From Clostridiales bacterium (GTDB lineage Bacteria; Bacillota; Clostridia; Christensenellales; DTU072): a DNA stretch of 64,000 bases. Under the pieces are notes generated by a model. That model was not told where the DNA came from. It did no database searches and saw only the letters and a program-made list of their open reading frames with translations. The position numbers and the translations under genes were made by a program. Location of the stretch: positions 1 to 64,000 of the forward strand of contig DUUO01000023.1 in the NCBI GenBank assembly GCA_012841525.1. Direction: 5' to 3'. Every line of letters starts with the position of its first letter. The first letter of the stretch is position 1. Below are positions 36,595 through 46,870 of this stretch, piece by piece.

Positions 36595-37104
36595 ATGGCT
36601 AATAAAAAATTAGGAAGAAGAACTGATCAAAGATTGCAAATAATTTACAGTCAAACAGCACAATTATTGTGGCATGGAAGTATAGAAACGACTGTTGATA
36701 GGGCAAAATCTGTAAGAAGTATTGCAGAAAAAATAATTAAACTGGCAGTTCGTACATATGAAGATACTGTAGAAGTTACAAAGCAAAAACCAAATCAAAA
36801 GAATGAAAAAGTTGATGTTAAGGTTATAAATGATGGCCCTAAAAAACTAGCAGCAAGAAGAAAAATTATGAGCATGTTGCCAGATTTACAAGAAATTAGA
36901 GATCCAAAAGAAAGGAAAGCTGATTATAAAGAAAGAACAAAAGATATCAACCACCCACTTATTGAAAAAATCTTTAGAGAATATGCACCAAAATATGCAA
37001 AAAGAGAAGAAGATTTAGGTCAAGGTGGCGGATATACTAGAATAATCAGATTAGGCAACAGAAGAGGCGATAATGCTGAAGTTTGTATAATTGAATTAGT
37101 TTAA
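36595..37104 (+). CDS. rplQ: 50S ribosomal protein L17, long form
   Basis: 169 residues; the common form has about 115-130. The first 60 residues (KLGRRTDQRLQIIYSQTAQL onward) and last 40 (EKIFREYAPKY...GGGYTRIIRLGNRRGDNAEV) are standard. The middle, about residues 62-120, is an insertion with QKPNQKNEKVDVKVINDGPK. Long L17 forms of this kind are known in some Clostridia and help place the organism. This is the last gene of the block. Confidence 0.96.
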   Translation: MANKKLGRRTDQRLQIIYSQTAQLLWHGSIETTVDRAKSVRSIAEKIIKLAVRTYEDTVEVTKQKPNQKNEKVDVKVINDGPKKLAARRKIMSMLPDLQEIRDPKERKADYKERTKDINHPLIEKIFREYAPKYAKREEDLGQGGGYTRIIRLGNRRGDNAEVCIIELV

Positions 37105-37127
37105 TTTTAGATGTTCAAGAAAAAACG

Positions 37128-37153
37128 AAGGAGACTGAAAAGTCTCCTTTTTT
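37128..37153 (+). terminator. Rho-independent terminator of the ribosomal protein block
   Basis: AAGGAGACT-gaaa-AGTCTCCTT forms a perfect 9-bp stem with a GAAA loop, followed by TTTTTT. It lies 24 nt behind rplQ. Confidence 0.95.
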
Positions 37154-37293
37154 GTTGCAAATAATACAGTTTGTTGATTTTTTAATAATATTTTAGAAAA
37201 ATAATGTATCCATAGCTACATATTATATATATTTTTTATTTTTTAATTTGTTCGGAGTTTTAAATTTTGTAAATTTCTCACTCAGCCTTAAAA

Positions 37294-37323
37294 TTGACTA
37301 AATGCCGATTTTTGTGATATAGT
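37294..37323 (+). promoter_or_regulatory. Candidate coaX promoter
   Basis: TTGACT at 37294-37299 and TATAGT at 37318-37323 are separated by 18 bp, about 40 nt before the coaX start. Confidence 0.6.
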
Positions 37324-37364
37324 TGCATTATATTTAACATATTAGCAAATAAGTAAGGGTGCAT

Positions 37365-38135
37365 ATGATTTTATTGCTTGACATTGGAAATTCGAACATA
37401 AAAATTGGGGCAGTTGTTGATGATAAAATAGTGAAAACTTGGAGAATCGCTACAGATTTATCTAAAACTGCTGATGAGTTTGGTATGGTTTTTATTGAAC
37501 TGCTAAATTCCATAGGAAAAAACTCAAAAGATATTGAAGGTGTTATCATTAGTTCAGTTGCACCTTCTCTAAATTATACAATTGAACATATGTGTGAATA
37601 TTATTTTAATTTAAAACCGATTATGGTAAATTATAAAATTAATTTAGGAATGAATATTATCTACAGTCCTAAAGAAGACTTAGGAACTGATAGAATTGTA
37701 AATTGTGTAGCGGGAAAACAAAAATATGGATATCCTTGTCTAATTGTTGACTTTGGTTCTGCAACGACCTTTAATGTAATTTCGAATAAAGGTGATTTTA
37801 TTGGGGGTGTTATTGCACCTGGAATTAAATCTAGTGCTGAGGCATTAACTAATATCACGGCAAAACTTCCCAGAATTGAACTTAACACTCCTTCAAAAGT
37901 AATTGGAATCAATACAGTATCAAATATGCAATCTGGTGTCATATATGGTTTTAGAGGTTTAGTTGAAGGAATTATTGCTTTGATAAAAGAAGAGTGCGGC
38001 TATTCAAATTTAAAAGTAATTGCGACTGGTGGCATGAGTGAAATCATAGTAAGAGGTGGTAGCACCGCATTTGATAAAATTGATAGAATGTTGTCACTAG
38101 AAGGACTTAAACATTTGTATAAATTAAACACGTAG
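37365..38135 (+). CDS. coaX: Type III pantothenate kinase
   Basis: Phosphorylates pantothenate in coenzyme A synthesis. The 256-residue enzyme has the ASKHA phosphate motif LLDIGNSNIKIG at the start, DLGTDRIVN near 103, the DFGSATTFNVI motif near 128 and GGVIAPGI near 147, all typical of CoaX. GTG at 37359 is in frame, but TAAGGG lies 5 nt before the ATG at 37365. The gene appears to be alone. Confidence 0.95.
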   Translation: MILLLDIGNSNIKIGAVVDDKIVKTWRIATDLSKTADEFGMVFIELLNSIGKNSKDIEGVIISSVAPSLNYTIEHMCEYYFNLKPIMVNYKINLGMNIIYSPKEDLGTDRIVNCVAGKQKYGYPCLIVDFGSATTFNVISNKGDFIGGVIAPGIKSSAEALTNITAKLPRIELNTPSKVIGINTVSNMQSGVIYGFRGLVEGIIALIKEECGYSNLKVIATGGMSEIIVRGGSTAFDKIDRMLSLEGLKHLYKLNT

Positions 38136-38159
38136 TTTTGCAGTAAATTGAATTTTTAA

Positions 38160-38270
38160 AATATACAATGTAGTTAATAAACAAATACAGTGTAGTCAAT
38201 AAAAAACATGCAATGTGGTTAATGTAAAATATAATAAAAAATATACAATGTAGTTGGTAAAAATATATTT
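38160..38270. repeat. Four imperfect tandem units of 22-35 bp between coaX and hom
   Basis: TACAATGTAGTTAATAAA and variants occur at about 38164, 38186, 38209 and 38244. The spacing is uneven, as in a decayed array. Confidence 0.75.
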
Positions 38271-38354
38271 ATTTTAGTTGAAAAATTATTATCTACGAAT
38301 ATTAAAAATATAAACATAATAGGCTTTAATTAAATAAACATTATGGAGGAAAGT

Positions 38355-39626
38355 ATGAAAAAAGTTGGTGTTGCTCTTTTAGGCGTTGGAACAGTAGGTG
38401 GCGGGACATATACAATATTAAAAAATATGAGAGAAACTTTTAAGGAAAAATATCAGTTAGATATAGAAGTTTTGCATGTAATAGATAAAAACATTAAAAG
38501 AACTAACGAACTTGGTATTGATCCAAAAATTGTTTCAACAGATATTGATAATGTTGTAAATAACAAAGATATTGACATTGTGTGTGAATTTTTTGGTGGA
38601 ATTGAACCTGCTAAAAGTTTTATTATCAAATCACTTAAAGCTGGCAAAAGTGTTGTTACAGCAAACAAAGAGATGTTTGCAAAAAGTTGGTTAGAACTTG
38701 AAAAAGCAGCAAAAGAAGGCAATTCAGGCTTGTATTTTGAAGCAACTAGCGTTGGTGGTGTTCCAATTGTAAGAGTATTAAATGAATCCATGCAAGGAAA
38801 TGAAATTCTCTCAATACAAGGCATATTCAATGGAACAACAAATTATATTTTAAGCAAAATGATAGATGACGGACTAGAATATGAAACTGTATTAAAAGAG
38901 GCTCAAGATCTTGGATATGCTGAAGCAGATCCTACTGCTGACGTTGAAGGCTATGATAGTATGTACAAACTATCAATTTTATCAACTCTTGCTTTTGGGA
39001 AAAGGGTTCCAATTGAAAAGATATACAGAGAGGGTATAACAAAAATAACAAAAGTAGATATAGAATATGGTAAAAAGTTTGGTTATACACTTAAATTATT
39101 AGCAACAGCACAAATTGTTGATGGTAAATTAGAGGCAAGAGTACATCCTACTTTTATTAAAAATCAAAATCCACTAGCCAGCGTTAAAGGCTCATTTAAT
39201 GCAGTGCTTTTGAAAGGCGATAATGTTGGAGATATTATGCTATATGGTAGAGGAGCAGGTGCTTTGCCTACTGGTTCTGCAATAGTATCTGATATTATTT
39301 ATGCAGCACAACAAACCAAACATAAATTAATAGGATTTTCTGAAGACAAGTTTTTTGATGATGATAGTTTTGCAAAAGATTTTTCTTGCGAATACTTCAT
39401 TAGAATGAATGTTGTTGATAAGCCAGGTGTTTTAGCAAAAATAACAAAAGTACTTGGTGAAAATAATGTTTCAATTAATTCTATGGAGCAAACGGCACAA
39501 GATGGTAATGCAGATTTAATTTTTATGATTCATAAAACACCAGAAAGTTTAGTTAAAAAATCAATTGCAGAAATTAAAAAAATAGATGTAGTTAATAGCG
39601 TTGATTCAGTTATCAGAGTTATGTAA
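38355..39626 (+). CDS. hom: Homoserine dehydrogenase with ACT domain
   Basis: Reduces aspartate semialdehyde to homoserine for threonine and methionine synthesis. The 423-residue product has the NAD(P)-binding GVALLGVGTVGGG start, VTANKEMFA near 99, GIFNGTTNYILSKM near 160 and LGYAEADPTADVEGYD near 193 with the catalytic Asp/Lys region. A C-terminal ACT domain (about 345-423, MNVVDKPGVLAKITKVL) suggests feedback control. An in-frame ATG at 38343 precedes the GGAGG; the ATG at 38355 is 5 nt behind it and is preferred. Confidence 0.95.
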   Translation: MKKVGVALLGVGTVGGGTYTILKNMRETFKEKYQLDIEVLHVIDKNIKRTNELGIDPKIVSTDIDNVVNNKDIDIVCEFFGGIEPAKSFIIKSLKAGKSVVTANKEMFAKSWLELEKAAKEGNSGLYFEATSVGGVPIVRVLNESMQGNEILSIQGIFNGTTNYILSKMIDDGLEYETVLKEAQDLGYAEADPTADVEGYDSMYKLSILSTLAFGKRVPIEKIYREGITKITKVDIEYGKKFGYTLKLLATAQIVDGKLEARVHPTFIKNQNPLASVKGSFNAVLLKGDNVGDIMLYGRGAGALPTGSAIVSDIIYAAQQTKHKLIGFSEDKFFDDDSFAKDFSCEYFIRMNVVDKPGVLAKITKVLGENNVSINSMEQTAQDGNADLIFMIHKTPESLVKKSIAEIKKIDVVNSVDSVIRVM

Positions 39627-39734
39627 TTTATGATATTTTAATGTGGATGTTATAACTATTAAATAAAGGCAGTATTTAGAATCAGTGAATAAATGCATAT
39701 GTATTCAACATTTTAATGCTAAAAGCAGTGATAA

Positions 39735-40148
39735 ATGAAAAATCAATCTTTAGAAATTTTAAAATTATTTGTAGATACATCGAAAGATGGCAGATATGTG
39801 ATCATTGATTTTAAAGATTTTTTTGATCTTGAATTAGATACTAAACTAAGCAAAAGTGAACTCGAAGTTCTTGCAAAAGATTTAGAAGTAAATGGATATA
39901 TTGAAATTAAATTTATAAATGAAGATTCAATATGTGCTAAACCTACAAAACTTGGTTTTGGAGCAATTGAGGGCTATAACAGAAAAGCAGTTGAATCGAC
40001 TGAAACTTTATTGGAAAATCCTAAAAATCAACAAGCGAAAAACATAAAAACCATTAAAATATTTGTTGTTGCATTTTTGGGCAGTTTAATGGGTGGCGCA
40101 TTAATTTTAATATTATATTTGCTTATTAAGTTTTTAACAAATAAGTAA
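39735..40148 (+). CDS. Small protein: winged-helix-like domain plus C-terminal membrane helix
   Basis: A 137-residue protein of unknown function. Residues 1-80 resemble a small winged-helix fold (LSKSELEVLAKDLEVNGYIEIK, then a beta pair), followed by a charged linker and one helix near residues 109-131 (FVVAFLGSLMGGALILILYL). No signal peptide, so the domain should face the cytoplasm. The next gene has the same architecture, suggesting a diverged pair. No clear ribosome binding site. Fold prediction by eye only. Confidence 0.6.
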   Translation: MKNQSLEILKLFVDTSKDGRYVIIDFKDFFDLELDTKLSKSELEVLAKDLEVNGYIEIKFINEDSICAKPTKLGFGAIEGYNRKAVESTETLLENPKNQQAKNIKTIKIFVVAFLGSLMGGALILILYLLIKFLTNK

Positions 40149-40201
40149 AAAAGGTAAAATAATTATTAAAAAATTTGTATTTAAACAAAAGTGATATTTT
40201 G

Positions 40202-40434
40202 GTGTGTGGTTTAATCAAAACATTTAGTGCAGAATAATAATTAAAAATAGTCTATATATGAGATGTGTGGTTTAATCAAAACATTTAGTGCAGAATAAAT
40301 AATTAAAAATAGTCTATGATGTGTGGTTTAATCAAAACATTTAGTGCAGAGTAAATAATTAAAAATAGTCTATATAGAGATGTGTGATCTAATCAAAACA
40401 TTCAGTGCAGAGTAAATAATTAAAATGGTATTAA
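40202..40434. repeat. Four tandem units of about 60 bp ending at the start codon of the next gene
   Basis: GTGTGGTTTAATCAAAACATT recurs at about 40204, 40265, 40321 and 40382 with the following CAGAATAAATAATTAAAAATAGTC segment. In the last unit the TAATTAAAAATAG is TAATTAAAATGG, which supplies the ATG at 40425. Confidence 0.92.
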
Positions 40435-40787
40435 ATAAGAAAGAAAAAAATTTAATGGAATATATATATAAATGTGCTCAAGAAAAAGGAGAGTGCTTAA
40501 TTACGCCTATAGATATATTAAATAATATTTCATTTGATTTAGATTTTAGAGAAGAAGAAATTGAACCTACAATGAAAGCACTGCAAGCGGAAGAATATTT
40601 TGCATATGATCATGTATATAAAAATGATGAATTAATTTATGCTATTGTTTTGAAAGAAAAGGGAGTTCGCTACGAAAGGGACAAAAAAACAAAAAGAAAA
40701 AAGATAATACAAAGTCTTATTCTAGCAGCAGTGACTGCTTTAGTTGGGGTTTTAGTAAGAGTAATAGTTCTTTCTATTGCAAACTAA
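40425..40787 (+). CDS. Small protein: winged-helix-like domain plus C-terminal membrane helix (paralogue of previous)
   Basis: A 120-residue protein of unknown function. Residues 5-80 look like a winged-helix domain (KEKNLMEYIYKCAQEKGECL, EIEPTMKALQAEEYFAYDHV, then YAIVLKEKGVRYE). A Lys/Arg-rich stretch (RDKKTKRKK) leads into a terminal helix near 96-117. The basic stretch favours a cytoplasmic N-terminal domain. No Shine-Dalgarno sequence is visible because a tandem repeat runs up to the ATG; the next in-frame ATG is at residue 11 (LMEYIYK). Confidence 0.6.
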   Translation: MVLNKKEKNLMEYIYKCAQEKGECLITPIDILNNISFDLDFREEEIEPTMKALQAEEYFAYDHVYKNDELIYAIVLKEKGVRYERDKKTKRKKIIQSLILAAVTALVGVLVRVIVLSIAN

Positions 40788-40932
40788 AATTTTAGTGATA
40801 ATTTTGAATTTTTAAATTATTTAAAAAAATAATGATAATAGAAAAGCATATATTTTAGGAAGCAAAAAAGGCAATTTTAGTAGCCAAATATCAGTATATT
40901 TATGTGTGTAAACTTTAATTGTAAAGTAAGTT

Positions 40933-42954
40933 ATGATAAAAAAAGATTTTTATAAATTTGAATTAGAATCCAAGTTTTCGCCAAGTGAAGATCAACAAAA
41001 AGCAGTTGATATTTTAACAAAAGGTATAAATGATGGCGAAGCACAACAAATTTTGCTTGGTGTGACTGGCTCTGGTAAAACTTTTACAATGGCAAATATT
41101 ATTAAAAATTTTAATAAGCCAACTTTAGTTATTGCCCATAATAAAACACTTGCTGCACAACTTTGTAATGAATTTAGAGCTCTTTTTCCTAAAAATAGAG
41201 TTGAATATTTTGTTTCATATTATGATTATTATCAACCAGAAGCATATATCCCAAGAACTGATACATATATTGACAAAGAAATACAAATCAATGAAGAAAT
41301 AGACAAATTGAGAAATAGTGCAACAGCATCACTTGGAGAAAGAAATGATGTAATCATAGTTGCTTCAGTGTCATGCATTTATGGACTTGGTGCCCCTGAA
41401 ATATATTTTAAACAAAGCATTTCGGTTAGAGAAGGAGATGTTTTAGATCGAGATGAATTAATAGATAAACTTGTAGATATACAATATTCTAGAAGTGATA
41501 TTGATTTTAGACGTTCCACTTTTAGAGTTAGAGGTGATAGGGTTGAAGTCTTTCCCGCTGGCTCTTCCGATAAGGCAATAAGAATAGATTTTTGGGGCGA
41601 TGAGATTGAATCTATTTCAGAATTTAATCCTGTGACAAATCAAGTCACTACAGGATTATCACACTATTTGATATTCCCTGCAACACACTATGTAATTGGC
41701 AGTGATAATATAGAGTCAGTTTTGGAAAAAATTAAAGAAGATATGTTAGTTCAAGAAGAATTTTTTAAAAGTCAGGGTAAATTAATAGAAGCACAAAGAA
41801 TTAGGGAAAGAGTTAACTATGATATAGAAATGATAGCTCAAATGGGATATTGTAACGGCATAGAAAATTACTCAAGATATTTTGATGGTCGTTCACCTGG
41901 TGAAGCTCCATACACTTTATTAGATTATTTTTCAGATGATTTTTTGGTCTTTATTGATGAAAGCCATATGACTATTCCACAAATTAAAGGCATGTATAAT
42001 GGTGATTTTTCACGAAAAACTAATTTGGTAGAGTACGGATTTAGATTACCAGCAGCATTTGATAATAGACCATTAAAGTTTGCTGAGTTTGAAAAAAGAA
42101 TAAAACAAGCAATTTTCGTATCTGCAACGCCTGGAGATTATGAATTAGGCAAGTCTAAAATTGTAGCAGAACAAATTATAAGACCTACTGGTTTAGTAGA
42201 TCCTGAAATTATTGTAAGACAAACAAAAGGGCAAATTGACGATTTGCTTAGTGAAATTCATAAAGTTGTAGATAAAGGCGGCAGAGTGTTAATTACTACA
42301 TTGACAATAAGAATGTCTGAAGAATTGACAAATTATTTAAAAGAAAGAAAAATTAAAGTTGAATATATGCACAATCAAATCGACACCCTTGAAAGAATAG
42401 AAATAATTAACAGACTAAGAAGAGGGGATATTGATGTTATTGTAGGAATAAACTTATTGCGAGAAGGTTTAGATATTCCAGAAGTTATGTTAGTTGCTAT
42501 ACTTGATGCTGATAAAGAGGGATTTTTAAGATCAAGGACATCGCTTATACAAACAGTAGGAAGGGCAAGTAGAAATGCAAATTCTTATGTAATAATGTAT
42601 GCTGATACAATAACGAAAAGTATGCAAGAGGCGATAACAGAAACTAATCGTAGAAGAGAAATTCAAAAAAACTACAATGTGTTGCATAATATTACGCCAA
42701 AAACTATTAAGAAAGAAATCAAAAATACTTTGGTTATTTCTAAAAAATCAAAGAAAGAGGAAGATAAACTAACTGTACTAGAAATAAATAAAGAGATTAA
42801 AGATTTATACGATAAAATGAATGAAGCAAGTGCTACATACGATTTTGAGCAAGCAATTATCATAAGAGATCGTATTACTTATTTAAGATCTTTATACAAT
42901 AGAAAAAACAAAAAGGCAGCCAACAAACATAAATCTAAAGATTTTAATAAGTAA
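40933..42954 (+). CDS. uvrB: Excinuclease ABC subunit B
   Basis: DNA damage-verifying helicase-like subunit of nucleotide excision repair, 673 residues. Walker A GVTGSGKT near 45, the beta-hairpin region [20 protein letters not shown] near 96, DESH near 341, [11 protein letters not shown] near 515 and QTVGRASRN motif VI near 541 are present. A C-terminal UVR domain (about 620-655) binds UvrC. uvrA follows at 70 bp; uvrC is not in the window. Confidence 0.98.
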   Translation: MIKKDFYKFELESKFSPSEDQQKAVDILTKGINDGEAQQILLGVTGSGKTFTMANIIKNFNKPTLVIAHNKTLAAQLCNEFRALFPKNRVEYFVSYYDYYQPEAYIPRTDTYIDKEIQINEEIDKLRNSATASLGERNDVIIVASVSCIYGLGAPEIYFKQSISVREGDVLDRDELIDKLVDIQYSRSDIDFRRSTFRVRGDRVEVFPAGSSDKAIRIDFWGDEIESISEFNPVTNQVTTGLSHYLIFPATHYVIGSDNIESVLEKIKEDMLVQEEFFKSQGKLIEAQRIRERVNYDIEMIAQMGYCNGIENYSRYFDGRSPGEAPYTLLDYFSDDFLVFIDESHMTIPQIKGMYNGDFSRKTNLVEYGFRLPAAFDNRPLKFAEFEKRIKQAIFVSATPGDYELGKSKIVAEQIIRPTGLVDPEIIVRQTKGQIDDLLSEIHKVVDKGGRVLITTLTIRMSEELTNYLKERKIKVEYMHNQIDTLERIEIINRLRRGDIDVIVGINLLREGLDIPEVMLVAILDADKEGFLRSRTSLIQTVGRASRNANSYVIMYADTITKSMQEAITETNRRREIQKNYNVLHNITPKTIKKEIKNTLVISKKSKKEEDKLTVLEINKEIKDLYDKMNEASATYDFEQAIIIRDRITYLRSLYNRKNKKAANKHKSKDFNK

Positions 42955-43024
42955 AATACATTTAATGAAATGTAAAAGAGTACAAACAATTTAGCTGTTG
43001 TTAATAAAAAATAAGGGTAGTGAA

Positions 43025-45829
43025 ATGTTAACTGATATAATCATAAAAGGTGCAAAGGAAAACAACTTAAAAAATTTAGATGTTGTAATTCCAAGAGAAA
43101 AATTTGTTGTCCTAACAGGGTTAAGTGGCTCTGGTAAATCTAGTCTAGCATTTGACACAATTTTTGCAGAAGGACAAAGAAGATATATAGAAAGTTTATC
43201 TAGTTATGCAAGACAATTTTTAGGCCAAATGGATAAACCAAATGTTGAATCTATAGACGGTCTTTCTCCTTCAATTTCAATAGATCAAAAAACAACAAGC
43301 AATAATCCACGTTCAACAGTAGGAACTGTAACAGAAATTTATGATTATATGAGATTGTTATTTGCAAGGATTGGCATACCTCATTGCCCAATATGTGGTA
43401 CCGAAATTGTAGCAATTACGGTTGATCAAATAGTGCAAAAAATATTGTCATTTGATAAAAATTCAAAATTATTAATTGAAGCTCCAATAGTCAGAGGTAG
43501 AAAAGGAGAATATAAAAAGGAACTTGAAAATCTACATAAAAATGGATTTGCAAGAGTTAGAATTGATGGCAAAATTTACCAGCTTGATGAAGAAATTAAT
43601 TTGGATAAAAACTTAAAACATGACATAAATGTTGTCGTAGATAGACTGGTTATTAAAGAAGGAATAGAAAGAAGATTAAGTGATAGTATTGAGATTGCAT
43701 TAAATCTTGCAAAAGGTTTAGTTGTTGCTGATGTAAATGGTCAATCTTATATTTATTCTTCAAAACTTGCTTGCCCAATACATAGTGATATTATCATACC
43801 TGAATTAAGCCCAAGATTATTTTCATTTAATAGTCCTTATGGCGCTTGTCCAGATTGTTTAGGAATAGGGACTAAAATGCAAGTTTCAGAGAAAAAACTA
43901 GTTGTTGATGAAAATTTATCATTGAGGCAAGGTGCTTTAAGAGCAAGCGGTTGGTATTTAATGGATGTTGAAGGAAATCTCAACTACATATATAAACAGT
44001 TAGCCGAAAAATACAAATTTTCTTTAGACGTTCCTTGGAAAGATTTAGAAAAAAAATATAAAGACTTAATTTTGTATGGAAGTGACGATAAACTAAAAGT
44101 TTATTGGGGCCAATCAACTGTCACACAAATTAATGAAGGAATTATACCTAAAATGCAACGAAGATATAACGCCACTCAATCAGAGGGTGTTAAACGTGAT
44201 ATAGAAAGATATATGATTGAAACTCCTTGTTTAACTTGTCATGGACAACGATTGAAAAAAGAAGTTTTGCATGTGTTAATTGATGGTAAAAATATTGCTC
44301 AACTTACTGAAATGCCAATAGTTAGTTTGCAAAGATTTTTTGAACATATTAATTTATTCGACTCACAAGCTCTTATAGCAAAGCCAATTTTAAAAGAGAT
44401 TAAAGAAAGATTAAATTTCTTGATAGATGTTGGGCTAGGCTATTTAACATTGGCTAGATCTAGTGGAACTTTAAGTGGTGGTGAAAGCCAAAGAATTAGG
44501 CTTGCAACACAAATCGGCAGTGGATTAATGGGCGTTTTATATATTTTAGATGAACCAAGTATTGGTCTGCATCAAAGAGACAATTCAAAATTGCTTGCAA
44601 CATTAAAAAAATTAAGAGATTTAGGCAATACTTTGATTGTAGTTGAACATGATGAAGAAACAATTAGGCAAGCCGATCATATTGTTGATATTGGCCCTGG
44701 AGCTGGTGAAAATGGTGGATATTTGGTAGCACAAGGTTCAATTGAAGATATAATGAATGAACCAAAATCTATAACTGGTGATTTTTTAGCAGGTAGAAGA
44801 AAAATTAATGTTCCAAAAGAAAGAAGAAAACAAGATGGAAGATTTCTGTCAGTTGTTGGAGCACGACAAAATAACCTAAAAAATATTAATGTTGATTTCC
44901 CAATAGGTTTAATTACAGCTGTAACTGGTATTTCAGGTTCTGGAAAATCTTCTTTAGTTAATGGAATAATTTATCCAAGTTTAGCAAGTAAACTAAATAA
45001 AGCAAATACTGTAGAAGGTAAATATTCAAATATTACGGGTGCTGAGTATCTTGATAAAGTTATTAATATTGATCAAAGCCCAATTGGAAGAACCCCAAGA
45101 TCAAATCCAGCAACATACACTGATTTATTTACTTTAATAAGAAACTTATTTGCTCAAACACCAGACGCAAAAGCAAGGGGGTATAAACCAGGTAGATTTA
45201 GTTTCAATGTTAAAGGTGGAAGATGTGAGCATTGTATGGGTGATGGCATTATTAAAATTGAAATGCATTTCTTACCAGATGTATATATACCTTGTGAAGT
45301 TTGCAAAGGAAAAAGGTATAATAACGAGACTTTGGAAGTTAAATTCAAAGGAAAATCAATTTTTGATGTTTTAGATATGACTGTTTCTCAAGCCTTAGAA
45401 TTTTTCAAAAACATGCCAGCAATTAAGAGAAAACTTCAAACATTAAATGATGTAGGGCTAGGATATATTAAACTTGGACAACCCTCTACTACGCTTTCTG
45501 GCGGTGAAGCACAAAGAGTTAAACTTGCTACTGAACTATCTAAAAGAAGCACAGGTAGAACTTTGTATATTTTAGATGAGCCAACAACAGGCTTACATAT
45601 GGCTGATGTTGAAAAATTAATTCATATTTTGAATCAATTAGCAGATAAAGGAAATACAATAATAGTTATTGAGCATAATTTAGATGTAATCAAAGTTGCA
45701 GATCACATCATTGATTTAGGCCCAGAAGGTGGAGATGAAGGTGGTTATTTGGTTGCATCTGGTTCTCCAGAAGAAGTTGCAAAAAATGAAAATAGTGCAA
45801 CAGGGGAATATTTAAGAAAAGTATTTTAA
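43025..45829 (+). CDS. uvrA: Excinuclease ABC subunit A
   Basis: Damage-sensing ATPase of nucleotide excision repair, 934 residues. Two ABC modules: Walker [10 protein letters not shown] near 32 and GISGSGKSS near 640, signature LSGGESQRI and LSGGEAQRV. Zinc-binding cysteine sets occur at CPICG near 120, CPDCLG and CLTCHG, and [14 protein letters not shown] near 735-765. The frame extends to an ATG at 42998; the ATG at 43025 has AAGGG 7 nt upstream and matches the usual N-terminus. Confidence 0.98.
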   Translation: MLTDIIIKGAKENNLKNLDVVIPREKFVVLTGLSGSGKSSLAFDTIFAEGQRRYIESLSSYARQFLGQMDKPNVESIDGLSPSISIDQKTTSNNPRSTVGTVTEIYDYMRLLFARIGIPHCPICGTEIVAITVDQIVQKILSFDKNSKLLIEAPIVRGRKGEYKKELENLHKNGFARVRIDGKIYQLDEEINLDKNLKHDINVVVDRLVIKEGIERRLSDSIEIALNLAKGLVVADVNGQSYIYSSKLACPIHSDIIIPELSPRLFSFNSPYGACPDCLGIGTKMQVSEKKLVVDENLSLRQGALRASGWYLMDVEGNLNYIYKQLAEKYKFSLDVPWKDLEKKYKDLILYGSDDKLKVYWGQSTVTQINEGIIPKMQRRYNATQSEGVKRDIERYMIETPCLTCHGQRLKKEVLHVLIDGKNIAQLTEMPIVSLQRFFEHINLFDSQALIAKPILKEIKERLNFLIDVGLGYLTLARSSGTLSGGESQRIRLATQIGSGLMGVLYILDEPSIGLHQRDNSKLLATLKKLRDLGNTLIVVEHDEETIRQADHIVDIGPGAGENGGYLVAQGSIEDIMNEPKSITGDFLAGRRKINVPKERRKQDGRFLSVVGARQNNLKNINVDFPIGLITAVTGISGSGKSSLVNGIIYPSLASKLNKANTVEGKYSNITGAEYLDKVINIDQSPIGRTPRSNPATYTDLFTLIRNLFAQTPDAKARGYKPGRFSFNVKGGRCEHCMGDGIIKIEMHFLPDVYIPCEVCKGKRYNNETLEVKFKGKSIFDVLDMTVSQALEFFKNMPAIKRKLQTLNDVGLGYIKLGQPSTTLSGGEAQRVKLATELSKRSTGRTLYILDEPTTGLHMADVEKLIHILNQLADKGNTIIVIEHNLDVIKVADHIIDLGPEGGDEGGYLVASGSPEEVAKNENSATGEYLRKVF

Positions 45830-45874
45830 TTTTAGTGGTCTTTTAAAATTTCTAAAATGAAAGGTCTAAAAGCA

Positions 45875-46465
45875 TTAATTTGATGCTGCTTCATTTGTTT
45901 CAGCCTTATTTTCAATAGTGGTTTTAATTTTATTTTCGATGGAATCTAATTTTATTCTAGGTTCTAAAATTTTGTATAAAATTATGATTAGTATAGAATT
46001 TACTAGATAAACTCCTGATTGCAAAGGTATTCTAGTGAGCAACCATACGAAAAAAGTCGTTTTGTTTTGGATGAAAAAATAATATATAATTAGTGAATTT
46101 AGAAAAACAGTGCATACGAAATATACAAGCACAATAGATATGATAATTCTTACTATCGGATGTATTTTCTTTATTTTAAAAACTAAACCTGGTATAAGTC
46201 CACTCAATCCTGAAACTAAAGTTATCAAAGGCATCCAAGCACCCCCTGATGGTTTAATTAAAAAGCCTAAACCATCAGCTAAAACTCCAACAATAAACCC
46301 TCCAATAGGACCTGTAAATATTCCTGCAAGCACATTCATTGTTGTCATTAGAGAAAGCTTATTGGCGATTGAGATATCTATTGAAAATACTTTCAAAGCG
46401 ACTGACATTGCCGCAAATATCGCAATATATGCAATTCTTTTACTTGTAAAATAAGTTTTTTTCAT
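45875..46465 (-). CDS. folT: ECF transporter S component, folate type
   Basis: Substrate-binding membrane subunit of an energy-coupling factor transporter, 196 residues with about five or six helices (KRIAYIAIFAAMSVALKVF at the start; GGFIVGVLADGLGFLI with the conserved Asp; GGAWMPLITLVSGLSGLIPG). The THF riboswitch directly upstream supports folate as substrate. The frame extends to 46498 inside the riboswitch terminator, but AGGAGGA at 46474-46480 fits the ATG at 46465. The shared ECF module (EcfA, EcfA', EcfT) is not in the window. Confidence 0.9.
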   Translation of the reverse strand: MKKTYFTSKRIAYIAIFAAMSVALKVFSIDISIANKLSLMTTMNVLAGIFTGPIGGFIVGVLADGLGFLIKPSGGAWMPLITLVSGLSGLIPGLVFKIKKIHPIVRIIISIVLVYFVCTVFLNSLIIYYFFIQNKTTFFVWLLTRIPLQSGVYLVNSILIIILYKILEPRIKLDSIENKIKTTIENKAETNEAASN

Positions 46466-46466
46466 T

Positions 46467-46496
46467 AAAAAAGTCCTCCTATTTTGCAGAGAGGAC
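46467..46496 (-). terminator. Riboswitch-linked terminator that also covers the folT ribosome binding site
   Basis: On the - strand GTCCTC (46491-46496) pairs with GAGGAC (46473-46478), followed by six T (46467-46472) and, two bases on, the folT ATG. The 3' arm contains the AGGAGG. The hairpin could end transcription or hide the ribosome binding site. Confidence 0.8.
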
Positions 46497-46521
46497 ACGT
46501 CAATTGTTGATTAAAAGACTC

Positions 46522-46613
46522 GCAACGGACGCGATATGAAATCGCAGGTTTTTTCCTTTCGTTCACGGACAACATCCCATTCCGTGACACTTTACGTTTC
46601 ATATCTACTCTGC
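46522..46613 (-). promoter_or_regulatory. Tetrahydrofolate (THF) riboswitch
   Basis: The - strand reads GCAGAGTAGAT, then AAGTG, GAATGGGATGTTGTC, AACGAAAGG, a TTTCAT that pairs with the earlier ATGAAA, and CGTCCGTTGC. These are the core elements and order of the folT-type THF riboswitch, including the AGAGTAGAT and GAATGGGATG segments. It binds reduced folates and lies in the leader of folT, followed by a terminator-like hairpin. Confidence 0.92.
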
Positions 46614-46657
46614 TTAGTCGCAATTTTGCTACCATGTTTATCTTATCACAAGAATAA

Positions 46658-46870
46658 ATAATACTCTAGTAAAAATTAAATGAATACTCTAGTAAAAATT
46701 AAATGAATGTTCCAGCAAAAGAAAAATGAATACTAATAGCAAAAGAAAAATGAATATTAATGGCAAAAATTAAATAAATGCTCTAATAAAAATTAAATGA
46801 ATGCTCTAGCAAAAATTAAATAAACCCTCTGATAAAAGAATAAAAGAACACTCTAATAAAAAATTAAATG
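46658..46870. repeat. About nine tandem units of 23-25 bp between folT and the large lipoprotein gene
   Basis: AATACTCTAGTAAAAATTAAATG and variants start at about 46660, 46683, 46706, 46729, 46753, 46777, 46800, 46823 and 46848. There are no spacers between units. Between this array and the next gene (46871-47014) only AT-rich DNA without a clear promoter was seen. Confidence 0.88.

Noticed and set aside
38343..38354. ATG codons directly in front of a Shine-Dalgarno sequence (also 6051 and 52082)
   Set aside because: In all three cases the ATG overlaps or precedes the GGAG(G) that serves a later in-frame start, so they were not used as starts.
40202..40434. CRISPR array
   Set aside because: Units of about 60 bp follow each other without unique spacers, there are no cas genes, and unit ends are diverged. 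This is a plain tandem repeat; the same holds for the other arrays.
45150..45374. Second + strand frame inside uvrA
   Set aside because: Frame-shifted reading of a highly conserved uvrA segment; no start signal.
45871..45887. Terminator of folT overlapping its stop codon (AGCAT/ATGCT)
   Set aside because: Five AT-rich pairs and a short T-run in very AT-rich DNA; could easily be chance.
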